A stretch of DNA of 64,000 nucleotides from Aedes albopictus (GCF_035046485.1 NC_085136.1:221096853-221160852), one strand, 5' to 3'; positions 12,735 through 26,285 are shown, numbered from the stretch's first letter. Numbers and translations: made by a program. Notes: generated by a model from the sequence alone, not told the origin.

Positions 12735-12872
12735 GGGGATCCATAAAGTACGTCACGCTTATAAGGGGGAGGGTGGGCTCGGAAAATATATCAAATATAC
12801 GAAAACCTCGCACGAATGGGGGAGAGTGGCTAAAAGTCCTAAATTGTGCATGACGTACTAAATGGATGCTCC
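12735..12872. mobile_element. MITE, GGGGATCCATAAAGTACGTCA ends
   Basis: ATCCATAAAGTACGTCACGC on the left pairs with GCATGACGTACTAAATGGAT on the right with few mismatches. It is a short non-coding element; the target duplication could not be fixed. Confidence 0.7.
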
Positions 12873-12879
12873 TTAACAT

Positions 12880-14103
<1,224 letters not shown>

Positions 14104-14431
14104 GATACGGTATTTTGTGAATTTATTTTATGTTTTTTAAAAACTTAAAAGAAGCGAATACACCTTGAGGATAAATTCAAGAAGACTGTTCATATACTAT
14201 GATGTATCCGGGAGATGCTTTTCTTGAAGGCATACTGATTTTAAAATATTTATAGGAAGATACAGTATTTTCTGAAAATAGATCTTAAAAATATAAGGTA
14301 GAATTCAATTTCATTATACTTACAATCCCAGATACTATTTAAATTGCATACTTGAAAAAAGAAGAATCGGTTGAGAGACAACTAAATTAAAGTGGAAAGT
14401 TGATAAGCTTGTTTTAACCCTTAATCACAAG

Positions 14432-16090
14432 GGACAAGACATTTCTGCCAGAGATCCTGTGGAGTTCCGTGGCCTCCGGGTGCCCAGCGTTGGGTAAAAC
14501 TATAATTTCTGGTTTTACTAGACTACACACGGAATTGTGCAAATTTTGAGGTGTCGCATGATGGGATTCTTTTGGAATCAAAAATTGGCCATTTCTGTCG
14601 GAGACCCTGTGGTCCCCAGAACTTGTTCCGTGTCCACCGGGTGCCCAGCATTGGGTAAAACTATAGTTTTTGGTTCTATTGGATTACACACGGAATTGTG
14701 CAAATTTTGAGGTGTCGCATGATGGGGCTCTTTCACCATCGAAAATTGACCATTTCTGTCAGATACCCTGTGGTCCCCTGAACCTGTTCCGTGGCCACCG
14801 GGTGCCCAGCATTGGGTAGAACAATAATTTTTGGTTCTACTGGATTACACACGGAATTATGCAAATTTTGAGGTGTCGCATGACGGGGTTCTTTTATCAT
14901 CGAAAATTGACCATTTCTGCCAGATACCCTGGGGTCCCCTGAACCTGTTCCGTGGCCACCGGGTGTCCAGCATTGGGTAAATCTATAATTTTTGGTTCTA
15001 TTGGATTACACACGGAATTATGCAAATTTTGAGGTGTCGCATGATGGGGTTCTTTCATCATCGAAAATTGACCATTTCTGCCAGATACCCTGGGGTCCCC
15101 TGAACCTGTTCCGTGGCCTCCGGGTGCCCAGCGTTGGGTAAAACTAAAATTTTTGGTTCTACTAGACTACACACGGAATTGTGCAAATTTTGAGGTGTCG
15201 CATGATGGGGTTATTTTGGAATCAAAAATTGGCCATTTCTGTCGGAGACCCTGTGGTCCCCAGAACTTGTTCCGTGTCCACCGGGTGCCCAGCATTGGGT
15301 AAAACTATAATTTTTGGTTCTACTGGATTACACACGGAATTATGCAAATTTTGAGGTGTCGCATGATGGGGTTCTTTTATCATCAAAAATTGACCATTTC
15401 TGCCAGATACCCTGGGGTCCCTTGAACCTGTTTCATGGCCACCGGGTGTCCAGCATTGGGTAAATCTATAATTTTTGGTTCTATTGGATTACACACGGAA
15501 TTATGCAAATTTTGAGGTGTCGCATGATGGGGTTCTTTCATCATCGAAAATTGACCATTTCTGCCAGATACCCTGGGGTCCCCTGAACCTGTTCCGTGGC
15601 CTCCGGGTGCCCAGCGTTGGGTAAAACTAAAATTTTTGGTTCTTCTAGACTACACACGGAATTGTGCAAATTTTGAGGTGTCGCATGATGGGGTTATTTT
15701 GGAATCAAAAATTGGCCATTTCTGTCGGAGACCCTGTGGTCCCCAGAACTTGTTCCGTGTCCACCGGGGGCCCAGCATTGGGTAAAACTATAATTTTTAG
15801 TTCTACTGGATTACACACGGAATTATGCAAATTTTGAGGTGTCGCATGATGGGGTTCTTTTATCATCGAAAATTGACCATTTCTGCCAGATACCCTGGGG
15901 TCCCCTGAACCTGTTCCATGGCCACCGGGTGTCCAGCATTGGGTAAATCTATAATTTTTGGTTCTATTGGATTACACACGGAATTTTGCAAATTTTGAGT
16001 TGTCGCATGATGGTGTTCTTTTGAAATAAAAAATTGGCCATTTCCGCCTGAGACCCTGTGGTCCCCAGAACCTGTTCCGTGGCCACCGGA
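14432..16090. repeat. Tandem satellite, 161-bp unit, about ten copies, higher-order period three
   Basis: The motif ACACACGGAATT recurs at about 14524, 14685, 14845, 15006, 15168, 15329, 15490, 15650, 15811 and 15971. Each unit also has GTGTCGCATGATGGGG, ACCATTTCTGCCAGA-type and CCGGGTGCCCAGC segments. Variants recur every third unit: CTAGACTACACAC at 14520, 15164 and 15646, and GTGTCCAGCATTGGGTAAATC near 14965, 15448 and 15930. This gives a second period of about 483 bp. Open frames crossing it are artefacts. Confidence 0.93.
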
Positions 16091-16580
16091 TAACCCGTGC
16101 CAACCAAATGGCCTCATCAGGTCCGGAACAACATTTATATAATGATTTGTCACTAACAGCGATTCAAAAACACTGTTTCCAGTCGAAATTATTATGATGT
16201 GCGAAAATTATGTATCATGTCACACTTAGATCCGCCCGCAGCAAAAAGGGGGAGGGTCAGGGGGGATCCCCACCATATCATTCTTTAGATATACTCTTCC
16301 CCTTGATGATGCTTCAAACCGATTGTAATTTGGTGGCCTAGTTTCGGAGAACGAGCCATTTGAAGCCACAAAGTCCCGGCTGGTTAAGGATTGTCCTACA
16401 GAAATGAACACCCCTAGTTCCCCATACAAATTTCGGTTTTGAACTGTGGGGCCGCGGTCCATTATTTTTCAAAAATTCCTTCACTATGACACTTCTGGGG
16501 TCCCAAACCCCTGTTACTTTTAATTTCATCCCATAGCGTGAACCACTGTTGAACGGTGTAATTTAAGAAAATAGCTTTTC
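16091..16580. other. Non-coding stretch after the satellite
   Basis: Includes a G-rich patch near 16240-16270. Two minus-strand open frames of 60-80 codons lack recognisable domains. Confidence 0.4.
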
Positions 16581-17207
16581 AGTGAAATTAAGAATTGTTT
16601 CCGCCCTACTGGTTGTAATAAAATCGCCTGGGTGATTTTTTTATAGTTTTGCTCAATGCACAAAAAAGGCGGCATAGGAGGAATTATTCGTATTTTCAGT
16701 TTTTTTTCAATTTTTATTAACGTGTATTTTTACTTGAAGCTAGTTCTACACTTAGTATTTTCAATAAAAGGCGCCAACAAAATGAAGCTTAGGTGATGAG
16801 AGGGGTTTAACCCCTCAAATCTCTCCCTTGAGCGCGAACTTGGCACCCTCATATATGTGAGAAACAATTGCCTTTCAATTGTTTCTCAAAAATTTGTATG
16901 GAACACTTTCATCGCGTTGTAGTATTTTTTTCTCGCTTATGTGATTTTAGATTTTCTACGCCCTAACAAATTCCAACGGAAATTACTTTATGAATATTCT
17001 ATATTTTTGCGCCTGTAAACGAGTAAGAAAAGTCTGATTTATGATATTTGAATTTCAGCTCTTAAAGCTAAACTGAAAAGAAATCTTTCAACTCTCAGTA
17101 TGAGCGCCCTCGCAAATATAAGAAGAACAACATGTGTTTTTCTTTCATGTTTGTGCTTCCATACATGTAATAAAATAACTCAGTGAAATTAGGAATTGTT
17201 TCCGCCC
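16581..17207. repeat. Diverged dispersed repeat (GGCGGCAT / GCGCCCTC family), left part
   Basis: A direct repeat of about 28 bases (CAGTGAAATTA, one variable base, GAATTGTTTCCGCCC) occurs at both ends. The interior shares an ordered series of similar segments with 21190-22270: AAGGCGGCAT, CCCTCAAAATCCCTCCC-like, TTATGTGATTTTAGAT, and TTTTGCGCCT followed by ACA or GTA. The MITE at 17210 begins immediately after it. Class unknown. Confidence 0.5.
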
Positions 17208-17369
17208 TACACATCAAAAAACGTTTAAAGGTTTCAGCAAAATGGTTTGCTGAAACAGAGCCAGCAAATATACGTTTTACTGAAAAAATCAGTAAATCGC
17301 TTGTGTTTGCTGAAAATCAGCAAAAACGTCTGAATTACTGAAATTTCAGTGAATTTTACCCGACCGGTC

Positions 17370-19630
17370 CACTATGGGCCAGAAATCAAAATTTCGCGAC
17401 AAAACTCAAAAAAGTTGTTTTTCTAAGATCAATTAATTTTCATATATGTATGATTGTTTGGGCTATGTGTGATTGTAATCCGACTGATTTTTACAATTTG
17501 TAACAAAATTGTATAGGTTTTTGTATGAAGAAACTTCTTATAAGCGAAAATTCTTGATTTTAACCAATATTAAGAAAAATGTGTTTTTTGGTGAAAAATA
17601 TACCCAACAAGTTTAACGCATACATTTCCTAACCTCAAATTTAGTATATTTTCCATATTTGATGCACAAATTGCGATGTTTTTTATTTAACTAATAATTT
17701 TTACAATAGTTACTCAAATTTTACGGTTTACTTGCCAATTTGTTCAAAAAGTAGTAGTATTCGACCGTATTCGACATGCAACCGGTCTAGGGTGCTAGTT
17801 TAGACTCTACTTTTTCGAATACTTTCGAACTTTTTTGCGGGAATTTGCGGGAAAGCAAGTTAGAGTGATTTTAGTGCATGTATCAATAATTTTACAATAT
17901 TTTACGCTGTGCTTCAATAATCAACCACTCTTGCAATTACGATGCAATAACTTTATGGCTTGCGAAACAATATACATAACAACAAAGAACTATTATTCTG
18001 GAAGGTGGTTTGTTTCAGATATAACTGTGATAATAAGCTTTTAAATCAAGACCACACACTTACTAAATGTGCAAAGTTTCGGTATATCAATCCGTATAAT
18101 CAATTAGAATTTTAATTAACTCAACGTACATACACACAGATGGATATTTTTTTAGTGAAATTAGGAACAAATCCACAGCTCAGGTGAGATTTACACAAGT
18201 GCTTAACCGACTTAGCTACCGAGCCAATCCATGACACGGCGTTTTAGTTGTTATAAGGAAAATCAAATCTTTCCCATAACCGCAAATATATCCATCTCAC
18301 TTGTACATATGTACGAAGAGTGACCGCAATTTATTTATTGTACAAATACGGACTCCGAGTCAATTGACCGAGTGTCATTTGGCTGATTGCCGCTTGGCCG
18401 AACGCCATTTGGCCGAAAGGGTCATTTGGCCGAACGCCATTTTTTGAATGCCGTTTGACTGAAGGAGAAAGGATGAACTTAAACGATCGTGCCACTGTTC
18501 TCCTCGTCAGTATAACTCGAAAGAATTGCCTATGATTTAAAGAAGGAAACATCTCTGATAAAATATTGACAGTTTCAACGCCAAACATTCCCTGTATTGC
18601 AAAACTAGAAAGAATAGTCAATGATTGAAAAAGGAAAATAATGATGATCAAATTGGCAGCTAAAATGTGAAAAGGGGTCTCTGAATTATTTTGAACATAA
18701 TTCGGCCAAGCGGCATTCGGCCAAATGGCCGGGCATCTGAAACACTTGAGCAGCGGATTTTTTCACCAAAAACTTATACATAAGTTGAGTTAATTAAAAT
18801 TCATAATTGACCACACGAATAGATGTACCGAAACTTTGAATTTTGAGTAAGTATGTGATATTGATTTAAAAGCCTACAGTCACAGTCATATCTGAAGCGA
18901 AACCTTCCAGAATAATAGTTGTTTGTTAATGTGCGCATTGCTTCGCAAGCCATAAAGTGATTGCATCGTAATGGAAAAGTGGATCTTGGAGTGGATGGTT
19001 ATTGAAGCACAGCGTAAAATATTTTAAAATTAACGCGTGCACTAAAATTACTCTAACTTAGTTTCCCGCGAATTTCCGCGAAAAAGTCAGGTAGCATCTG
19101 AGAAAAAAAAAAAGAGTCTAATCTAGCTTCCTAGACCGGTTGCATGTCGAATACGATCGAATACTACTACTTTTTGAATAAATTGGCAAATAAACCGTAA
19201 AATTTGAGTAAATATTGTAAAATTTTAATTTAAACTTACTTGCCTGCATATCAGTCCCATATTTACTGGATTTCCTATTCATATGGGACAGTTATGCGAT
19301 CACAGGCAGTTACAGTGTTACAGACATCGCAATTTGTGCATTAAATATGCAAATGTACTAAATTTAGGAAATGTATGCGTTATACTTTTTGGGCACATTT
19401 TCACCACAAATCTAACTTTTCCTAATATTTTTAAAAATCAAGAATTATCGCTCATAAGAAGTTTCTCCATACAAAAGTCTATACAATTTCGTCACAAATC
19501 GAAAAAATCAGTCAGTATACAATCAAACATAGCCCAAACAATCATTTATATAGGCAAATTGATTGATCTCAGAAAAAAAAACAACTTTTTTTGAGTTTTG
19601 TCGCGAAATTTTGATTTCTGGCCCATAGTG
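17370..19630. mobile_element. Transib-like foldback element with 5-bp target duplication
   Basis: The ends are CACTATGGGCCAGAAATCAA and its exact reverse complement, continuing as near-perfect inverted repeats past CGCGACAAAACTCAAAAAAG. CGGTC flanks both sides (17365-17369 and 19631-19635). Transib elements are known for 5-bp GC-rich duplications and ends starting CACWRTGG, so this fits a non-autonomous Transib. The arms run about 800 bp each: 17880-18050 pairs with 18870-19050. The centre, about 18350-18740, is a further inverted structure with TTTGGCCGAA words. No transposase is encoded. Confidence 0.75.
18359..18738. repeat. TTTGGCCGAA-word inverted structure in the foldback loop
   Basis: Units of the GCCATTTGGCCGAA type recur every 15-17 bases at 18375-18460, and their reverse complements appear at 18705-18735. 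This looks like a small MITE nested in the loop of the Transib-like element. Confidence 0.5.
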
Positions 19631-19987
19631 CGGTCGCCACCTCGACGAACCTCCTGTCAAAATATGAAAAAGGTAAAAAAAGCCTCGAGCATTGCTCGTT
19701 ATTTACAGCAACACAAATTCAGTTTTTGGCTCAATTTGAGAAGTATTTTCAATTGAAAGTGTGTTTAAGTGAATAATTACACAGTTTTACACATTTAAGC
19801 AGGTATGTATAATAATTTAATCAAATAACATATTAATGATTTCCAGAAATTGTTTCTCTTAGGTGATGAATAAAGTACACTATTTCAAAGCATTACAAAT
19901 CATCAGAGGACCCTACGACATCATCATCAGCTCCTATTGACCGCCTCGCACCCGATCCATAAGTTTCATAATTTGCATAATTATTAC

Positions 19988-21138
19988 ACACCATTTTTTT
20001 TTCGCTGAAAATCAGCAAAGTTTTGCTGAATTTTGCCGAGCTGTAATTTCAGCAAACAATTCAGTAGAAACTTTCAGCAATTTCGGCTGTCATCGTGATT
20101 GTCAACGGTTTACTGAATGATCAGCAAATCGTGCTGAAACTTCAGTAAACTCGGCCGACGCGGGATTCACCACCACTTTGCTGAAGAGTTTCAGCAAACC
20201 AGAACAAAACATCGTGTTTTCTTTTATTTTTTTGAAAAAAAAAACCTTTCGGTGAACGAAATTGTTTTGAATCAATTCCATTTTATTCATTTAAAACGAA
20301 ACTAATTAAATGGTTTGAATTACATAAATTGGGCTGAATCCCTCGCTGAAATATCTCTAATGAACGGGTCGTGAATCATGCGTCGGACATCTTTGATATC
20401 GCCTTTTTACTCCGGGTGTTGTATCTACCGTGCAAAGAAAAAATGTTTTATTCTATAATTTCGTTTGGAATTTAGAATACTTTAATACTTACCATGTCCT
20501 TACGTGCAAGAGAGATGAGCAGTATAATTTTGTCCGGTTACACACTTTATTACGTCGATAAAAATTCGTTAAATAGGAATACGATTCCGTCAAGGTGTCA
20601 CTTAGTAAGCAGCTCGCACAACTTCAACATTTTTTTTTTTTCTATTTTGACAAGTAGCCGACGGAGCTGACGGCGGAAAATTCTGCTGTAAATTCAGAAA
20701 ACCGGACTAGTTTACTGATTTTCAGCTAATAAATCTAAACTGCTGATTTATCGGTAAAACGTAGGTTTGCTGATTGTTGTTCAGTAAACCATTTTGCTGA
20801 AATCACAAATCGATTTTTGGTGTGTATCATGAATAAAACTGTGGAAGTAAATTAAGTCTTTGCTTTTCTGTACAACGAAATGGATTTTCATTTATTTTGA
20901 TTTAATTCGCTGAAATATATCAGCAATGTGCTACCGAATCCCACGCCGGCCGAAATCACTGAATTTTCAGCAATCCCTCAATAATTGCTGATCTTTTCAG
21001 TAAACTTTTGACGTTTACGATGACATCCGACATTGCTGAAAATTTCAGTAATTTTTATTGCTGAACAGATTGCTGAAATTTCAGCTCGGCAAAATTCAGC
21101 AATACTTTGCTGATTTCCAGCGAAAAAAATTTGGTGTG
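19988..21138. mobile_element. MITE B, TA-CACACCA ends, rich in CAGCAAA words
   Basis: The left end (CACACCATTTTTTTTCGCTG, then AAAATCAGCAAAG) and right end are inverted repeats that extend about 200-300 bp through GAATTTTGCCGAGCTG and GCCGACGCGGGATTC-like segments. TA is present at 19986-19987 and 21139-21140. It belongs to the same family as MITE A. The interior (20230-20640) is non-coding. Confidence 0.7.
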
Positions 21139-21189
21139 TACTAGATATAAGCAAATCGACTTGCTCATTTTTTTTCGATATATTTGCGC

Positions 21190-22270
21190 CCTTCAGGTCC
21201 GTGCACATAAAAGGCGGCATTTTCGTTGAGGTTTTTTTTAAGTAAAAGGCGGAGGGACGCCTACTATACGGAACATAGTAATAGGAAGAAATTAACCCTC
21301 AAAATCCCTCCCATGGTTACGAGGTGGGCGCCCTCAATTGGGGGAAATTTTTTATTTTAATATTTATTATTTATTTTTATTATTTATTATATTATTTATA
21401 ATTATTTTTTTTTGAGACTCTCATGAGCTGTTTTTGAAACATGTTGAACTCAAAGTTGGCCTTAAATCATTCCAAACCAAGCTAAATTATACGGCCAAGT
21501 TTCAGGCAAGTTGACGAGACACATCATGACGAGGAGAACAAACCTGCCAATGATACTCCAAAGTATATAAGAAAAATATATTTTCAATTGTGTTGCTTTG
21601 CCATACTTGTATGAAGATTCTCTTTTGTGATATTGTGAATTTTTCTTACTCCTTTTAGATAAATTTCCTATGTGATTTTAGATGTTTTATGCCCTTACAA
21701 ATTCCAATTAAATTGAATTTAGTAAATATTCTAACTTTTGCGCCTACAAACATGCAGACATGTCTCATTTATGACATTGGAATGTATTCTTTCGCATCCT
21801 AAATATATCTAAATCGCCTATATGGAAATTTCTAAGTTTTTTTGCCCTCATATACATATGTAAAAATACTGTGATATTGGATATTAATCATCCGCTCTCC
21901 AAAAAAAAATCTCGTGGTTTTTCATATGTTTGCACACTCACGGATATTCAAAAATAGCCCTTGTAGATAATCCAAGCTTAAGCGCCCCGCCCTGAAGGTG
22001 AAAAAAGCTATGTTATGAAATTGGGAATTAGAAATATTTTTTTTTCTCTTTTCTAGGAATCACCACTTTTATTTTTCGATATTGTTGAGCCCACAAAAGA
22101 AAAAAAAATCTCCCTGATATTTAAATTTTTGTTTGCGCTCCAATTCCATATTAGCTTTAAGATTTTAGAAGGGCGGAAGAGCCTCCTATAATAATTCAAG
22201 TGAATTTGATAAAATAATCACCTTTTTCAAACTAGGGAATTTTTGTTCCGCCTTCCTGAATATAATGTAA
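21190..22270. repeat. Diverged dispersed repeat (GGCGGCAT / GCGCCCTC family), right part
   Basis: Shares ordered, diverged segments with 16581-17207 and ends with a TTCCGCC motif near 22250. An AT-only patch lies at 21351-21410. Non-coding; class unknown. Confidence 0.45.
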
Positions 22271-22277
22271 TTACCTA

Positions 22278-23198
22278 CAGGGGAAGGCCAAAATGTTTGG
22301 GATAGGCAACTTTTTTTCTTCCACAAAAAAATTCAACATGCTGTAACTTTTCATAGAGTGCATCAAAAAATCTCAAATTTTGACTGTTTGTCAACCTATT
22401 ATGTGTGCATCATTGGTACAAATTTGGGCTCGATTGATTAATTTTTAGCGAAGTTAGAACCGTTCGAGTAAAACACTATTTTTTAGACAACTATTTTTTG
22501 AACTGTCATATCTCGGAAACCAGTGAACCAAATTGAACGAATTTTTTAACGTTTATAAACAATATATTGATACTTAATACGACGTTATAAAATGTAATAT
22601 TTTCTCTCGGCGAATTAAGTTATACCGGGTTGAATTTTTTACCCATTTAGAGCAAAATAAGTAAAATTTACAATATCACAGAAAAATTTTTGAATGTGTT
22701 GTTCCTTCAATCTAAATAGGCTCTAATACATCTGATTAGAGATAATTTGAGAACAGAAGTGGAAAATCTTTGGATATCAACACTAAAATTTATTGACATT
22801 GATGTAAAAAAATTACAGTTTTTCGAGAAAAATCCAAAAAGTGTCAATCCATGATAACTTTTTTCAACGTTTAAAAAGTACCAATGTTTTAATAGTTTGT
22901 GAAGCATTTACATATTGTTTGTGTACGTTCAAAATTTTATTCAATTCGTTTCACTGGTTTCCGAGATATGACAGCTCAAAAATGAGTTGTCTAAAAAAAG
23001 ATGTTTTACCCGAACGGTTCTAACTTTGCGAAATATTAATCAATCGAGCCCAAATTTGTACCAATGATGCACATATAATAGGTTGACAAACAGTCAAAAT
23101 TTGAGATTTTTTGATGCGCTCAATGAAAAGTTATAGCATGTTAAACTTTTTTGTGAGAGAAAAAAGTTGCCTATCCCAAACATTTTGGCCATCCCCTG
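22278..23198. mobile_element. Foldback MITE, CAGGGGAAGGCC end, copy 2
   Basis: The left end reads CAGGGGAAGGCCAAAATGTT and the right end is the reverse complement of CAGGGGATGGCCAAAATGTT. TA duplications lie at 22276-22277 and 23199-23200. Arms of about 300 bp pair (TGTAACTTTTCATAGAGTGC, and GTACAAATTTGGGCTCGATT with its complement). There is no coding capacity. Same family as 39521-41512. Confidence 0.9.
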
Positions 23199-23382
23199 TA
23201 TATTATTTACCTAAATTTCTTCGCTCTCACAACCGTAGAGTAATAATTCATGTGTATATTGCCGATGTATGTAAAAAAGTAAGGAACTTTTGTAAGTTTT
23301 CCATTATTTTGGCCCCTTACACGTGCAAAAAAAACTGTATTATAGGAACATCTTCCGGGGTACAAATATTTCAGAGAGAGAG

Positions 23383-23827
23383 AATTTTCAGCTATACTCA
23401 ATTTATAGGGCAAAATATGCGATTTTGGGCTTTTTTGACTGCAAGCCATTAAGCATGGAAATATAATTTTTAACTAACCAAAGCATAAATTGGCCAATTA
23501 ACATCTAAATTAACGATTCATGCAAAATATTTCATTTTACCAAGTCGAATTTGATAGTTTTAAGCGATTTATGGTATGTTGAATATTTCCCATACAAGTC
23601 ACCCTCCAAAAGTTGCATGCAAGTTTACATATTGACTTAAAATGCTTGAATCTATCAAATTTAATTTGGTAAAACGAAATATTTTGCATGAGTCGTTAGT
23701 TTAGATGTTACTTGACCAATTTATGCTTTGATTGGTTTAAAAATATATTTCCATGCTTAATGGCTTGCAGTTAAAAAAGCCCAAAATCGCATATTTTGCC
23801 CTATAAACTGAGGTATAGTTCAAAATT
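23383..23827. mobile_element. Foldback MITE, about 445 bp
   Basis: AATTTTCAGCTATACTCAAT on the left pairs with the right end. Arms of roughly 190 bp match almost throughout, including TAGGGCAAAATATGCGATTT, TGCAAGCCATTAAGCATGG and TGCAAAATATTTCATTTTAC. The loop is near 23575-23635. Target duplication not resolved. Confidence 0.8.
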
Positions 23828-24109
23828 GTGACGTGCTGGAGCAAATCTGAGCCCAGATTCGGATTCAACTGCCCAAAATCTGCCAGAGACATATAAGTTT
23901 ACTCTTGAGACAAAAAAATGTTGCGCTGTGAGATCGTCCTTAGCACGCGTCGCTTAAAATTCTGATATTGCTCCATGGACTTCTTTAGAAAATCTTCCAG
24001 AAATTCCGTATTTTGAAACGTCTTACATTTATAAAAATGCACTAAATCCCCACCTTTTCGGCTTTTCTGTACAGGTGCCTCTGAAGCCGACCTACTGACA
24101 GGTGCCTGC

Positions 24110-25915
24110 ATGGATTCTTTAAGAAATTACAACAGGAATTCGGTCTCAAATTCTACCAAGGTTTCATTCAGAAACTTCTCCGGCTATTTTCTCTTCCAGA
24201 TTTTTTTTTTTCAGGAATTGCCTCTTCAAGAATTCTTTGAGGTAGATTTCTATGGTTTCCTTCTGAAATTTCACCAAGAATAGATTGAAGGGACCATTAG
24301 ACTGATTGTCATAATGACAAATATTTGCCATTGTAGTCCGACATTCATCCTAGGTTGCCATAATTTACGCTGTGTTGATCATTTTTTGGGCTTGTTTGGC
24401 CAAATATTTTTCATGTCTGATGGGACCTTAAAAAAGCTTTCTTGGGATTCGTTAAAAAAATCATCGCAAATCTCTCCAGTGATTCCTTTAGAATTTTCCA
24501 ACGGGGTTTCCTTCCACAGTAGATTCTTCAGAAAATCTCTGTTGGTTTCTTCAAATAAAATTTCCGCATAGTTTTTCAGAAGTTCGTTCATTTTTTTTCA
24601 GGAATTTTACCAGAGATGCGTTCAGGAACTGTTCTAGGAATTCCAATTAACATCCCCACATGAATGTATCCAGAAATTCCTCCGGAAATTGCTGCAGAAG
24701 TGCATACAAAGATTCCTTTATAATCTTCTCCAGATATTCCTTGATTTTTTTTTATCCCAGAAATGTATCCGTTTCTTCTTCTAAGGATAACTCTAATAAT
24801 GTTTCCACGGATTTATTAAAAAAATATTCAAAAATATTTCTTAGGAGTTCCTGCGGAAATTCCTTTAGAAATATCTCAAAAGCTTTTCTTAAGAATCTTT
24901 GCAGACGCTTATCTATACGTTTCTCCATGTATACAACTATTTATTTATTTTTTAGAAATTCGATCACAGATTTCTCCAAGAATACTTTCAGAAAATCCCC
25001 TTAGAATTTTATTAAAGGATTTCTACAGATGTTTTCCTGTCTATTCCAGGAATTCCACCAAGGATTTACCAAGAAGTTTCTCCATGAAGATCTTAAGAAA
25101 TTTCTCCTAGGATTTCTTCAAGAATGTTCCTAGGCTTCATTCAAATATTCCCCAAGGTATTCATTCAAAAGTACTTCTTTAGACTTGTATCCACTTATCC
25201 GCGAGCGGTAATGGCGGCGGCGGGTACAAATAACCGATTCGACGTTTGACATTTCTTGGGGATCGCAATCGGTTGGCGCCACCAAACAGTGGGTGAAGGG
25301 GTGAGGAGAAGAATGAAACTGTTTTGACTTTCCCCCAAGAAACGTCAAAATCCGAACCGGTTGGATATGCCCGCCGGCGCCATTACCGATTGCGGATAAG
25401 TGGATAGGAGTTTTACTAAAGGTTTTTTCACTTGCAAAATGTAAAGGTTCGCTGAAGTGTACTCATGCGCTCATAGAATGAAAGGTTCAAGCTGATACTT
25501 CTGAGGAGAATCTGCTGTTTCTTTGGGGATCCCTCCTGAAATTTCTGCGAAGAGATATTTTCATCCTCAGAGACTTCTTCAGAAGTCAGAGTTCCCTATG
25601 AAATTTAATCAAGTGCTTTCCTAAAGTTCTTTCAATAGTTTTTCAGATATTCATCCAAAAATTGCTATTGAGATTGCTTTGGAAATTATTCCCTGGGTCT
25701 CTCGAAGAATTCTTTGAAAAATCCTTCTGTGATTTCTGCAGAAATTCCTACAAGGATTGTTTGGAAATTGCTATTGCGGTTCCATCAGCTATCACCTGGG
25801 ATATCTTTAGAGATCCCTGCAGAATCTGTTCAGATATTCATCCAGAGATTTTCTGAAATTGCACAAAATTTACTGAAGAGCTCTTTAAGGAATCCCTGGA
25901 GGTATATCTAAGAAA
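24110..25915. repeat. Decayed ATTCCTCCAGG-type satellite, plus orientation
   Basis: Words such as ATTCCTCC, GGAATT, TTCTTTCAGAAAT and AATTCC recur at irregular 12-30 base spacing, in the same orientation as the fresh array at 60790-64000. Divergence is high, so this is an old copy. It is interrupted by the MITE at 25190-25404. Confidence 0.65.
25190..25404. mobile_element. MITE, TCCACTTATCCGC ends, 215 bp
   Basis: The ends TCCACTTATCCGCGAGCGGT and the complement of TCCACTTATCCGCAATCGGT are flanked by TA (25188-25189, 25405-25406). GCCGGCG-rich subterminal repeats and the inner pair CATTTCTTGGGG and CCCCCAAGAAACG are also inverted. It is unusually GC-rich against its surroundings and non-coding. 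Confidence 0.88.
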
Positions 25916-26285
25916 AAAGAACAATTGTCTCAAGAAATCCGTAAAAACTCTTGGAGATAACTTTGTCATTGAAAAAAATAATAGAAGCGATCTTTAAAAT
26001 AATACATAAAAGAACTGGAGAATAAAAATAATGCGCCTCGAAAATGGTGAATGGCGCATGGCGCCATCACGCCATCTGTTGAGAATTCTGGCAGTTTTAT
26101 TGGTAGTTTAAAACTGAACTTAAATTACCATATCGAAGAGTTTTGTTTGCTCTTGAATCAAGGGTTTATGGATAGCTTTAATAATTCTATGAAACCTTTT
26201 ATTAATGTATAAATCAATTATAAAAGTATGAGTTTGTATATTCCTGTAATAAAATCGTGATAAAAATAAAATACACCTTTTAGCA
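25916..26285. other. Non-coding stretch with small palindrome
   Basis: ATGGCGCATGGCGCCATCAC near 26052 contains a short self-complementary core (TGGCGCCA). Nothing else is recognised. Confidence 0.4.

Larger units (their letters stand above)
17210..20824. mobile_element. MITE A, TA-CACA(T/C)CAAAAA ends, rich in CAGCAAA words
   Basis: The left end (CACATCAAAAAACGTTTAAA, then TTTCAGCAAAATGGTTTGCTG) pairs over about 130 bp with the right end before 20824. TA duplications are at 17208-17209 and 20825-20826. It carries the inserted foldback 17370-19630. Its right part overlaps the span of MITE B (19988-21138), so the two termini pairs interleave instead of nesting. Confidence 0.65.

Noticed and set aside
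18191..18240. Minus-strand tRNA-like box A (GGTAGCTAAGTCGGTTAAG)
   Set aside because: No box B at the right distance and no cloverleaf pairing; lies in the foldback element.
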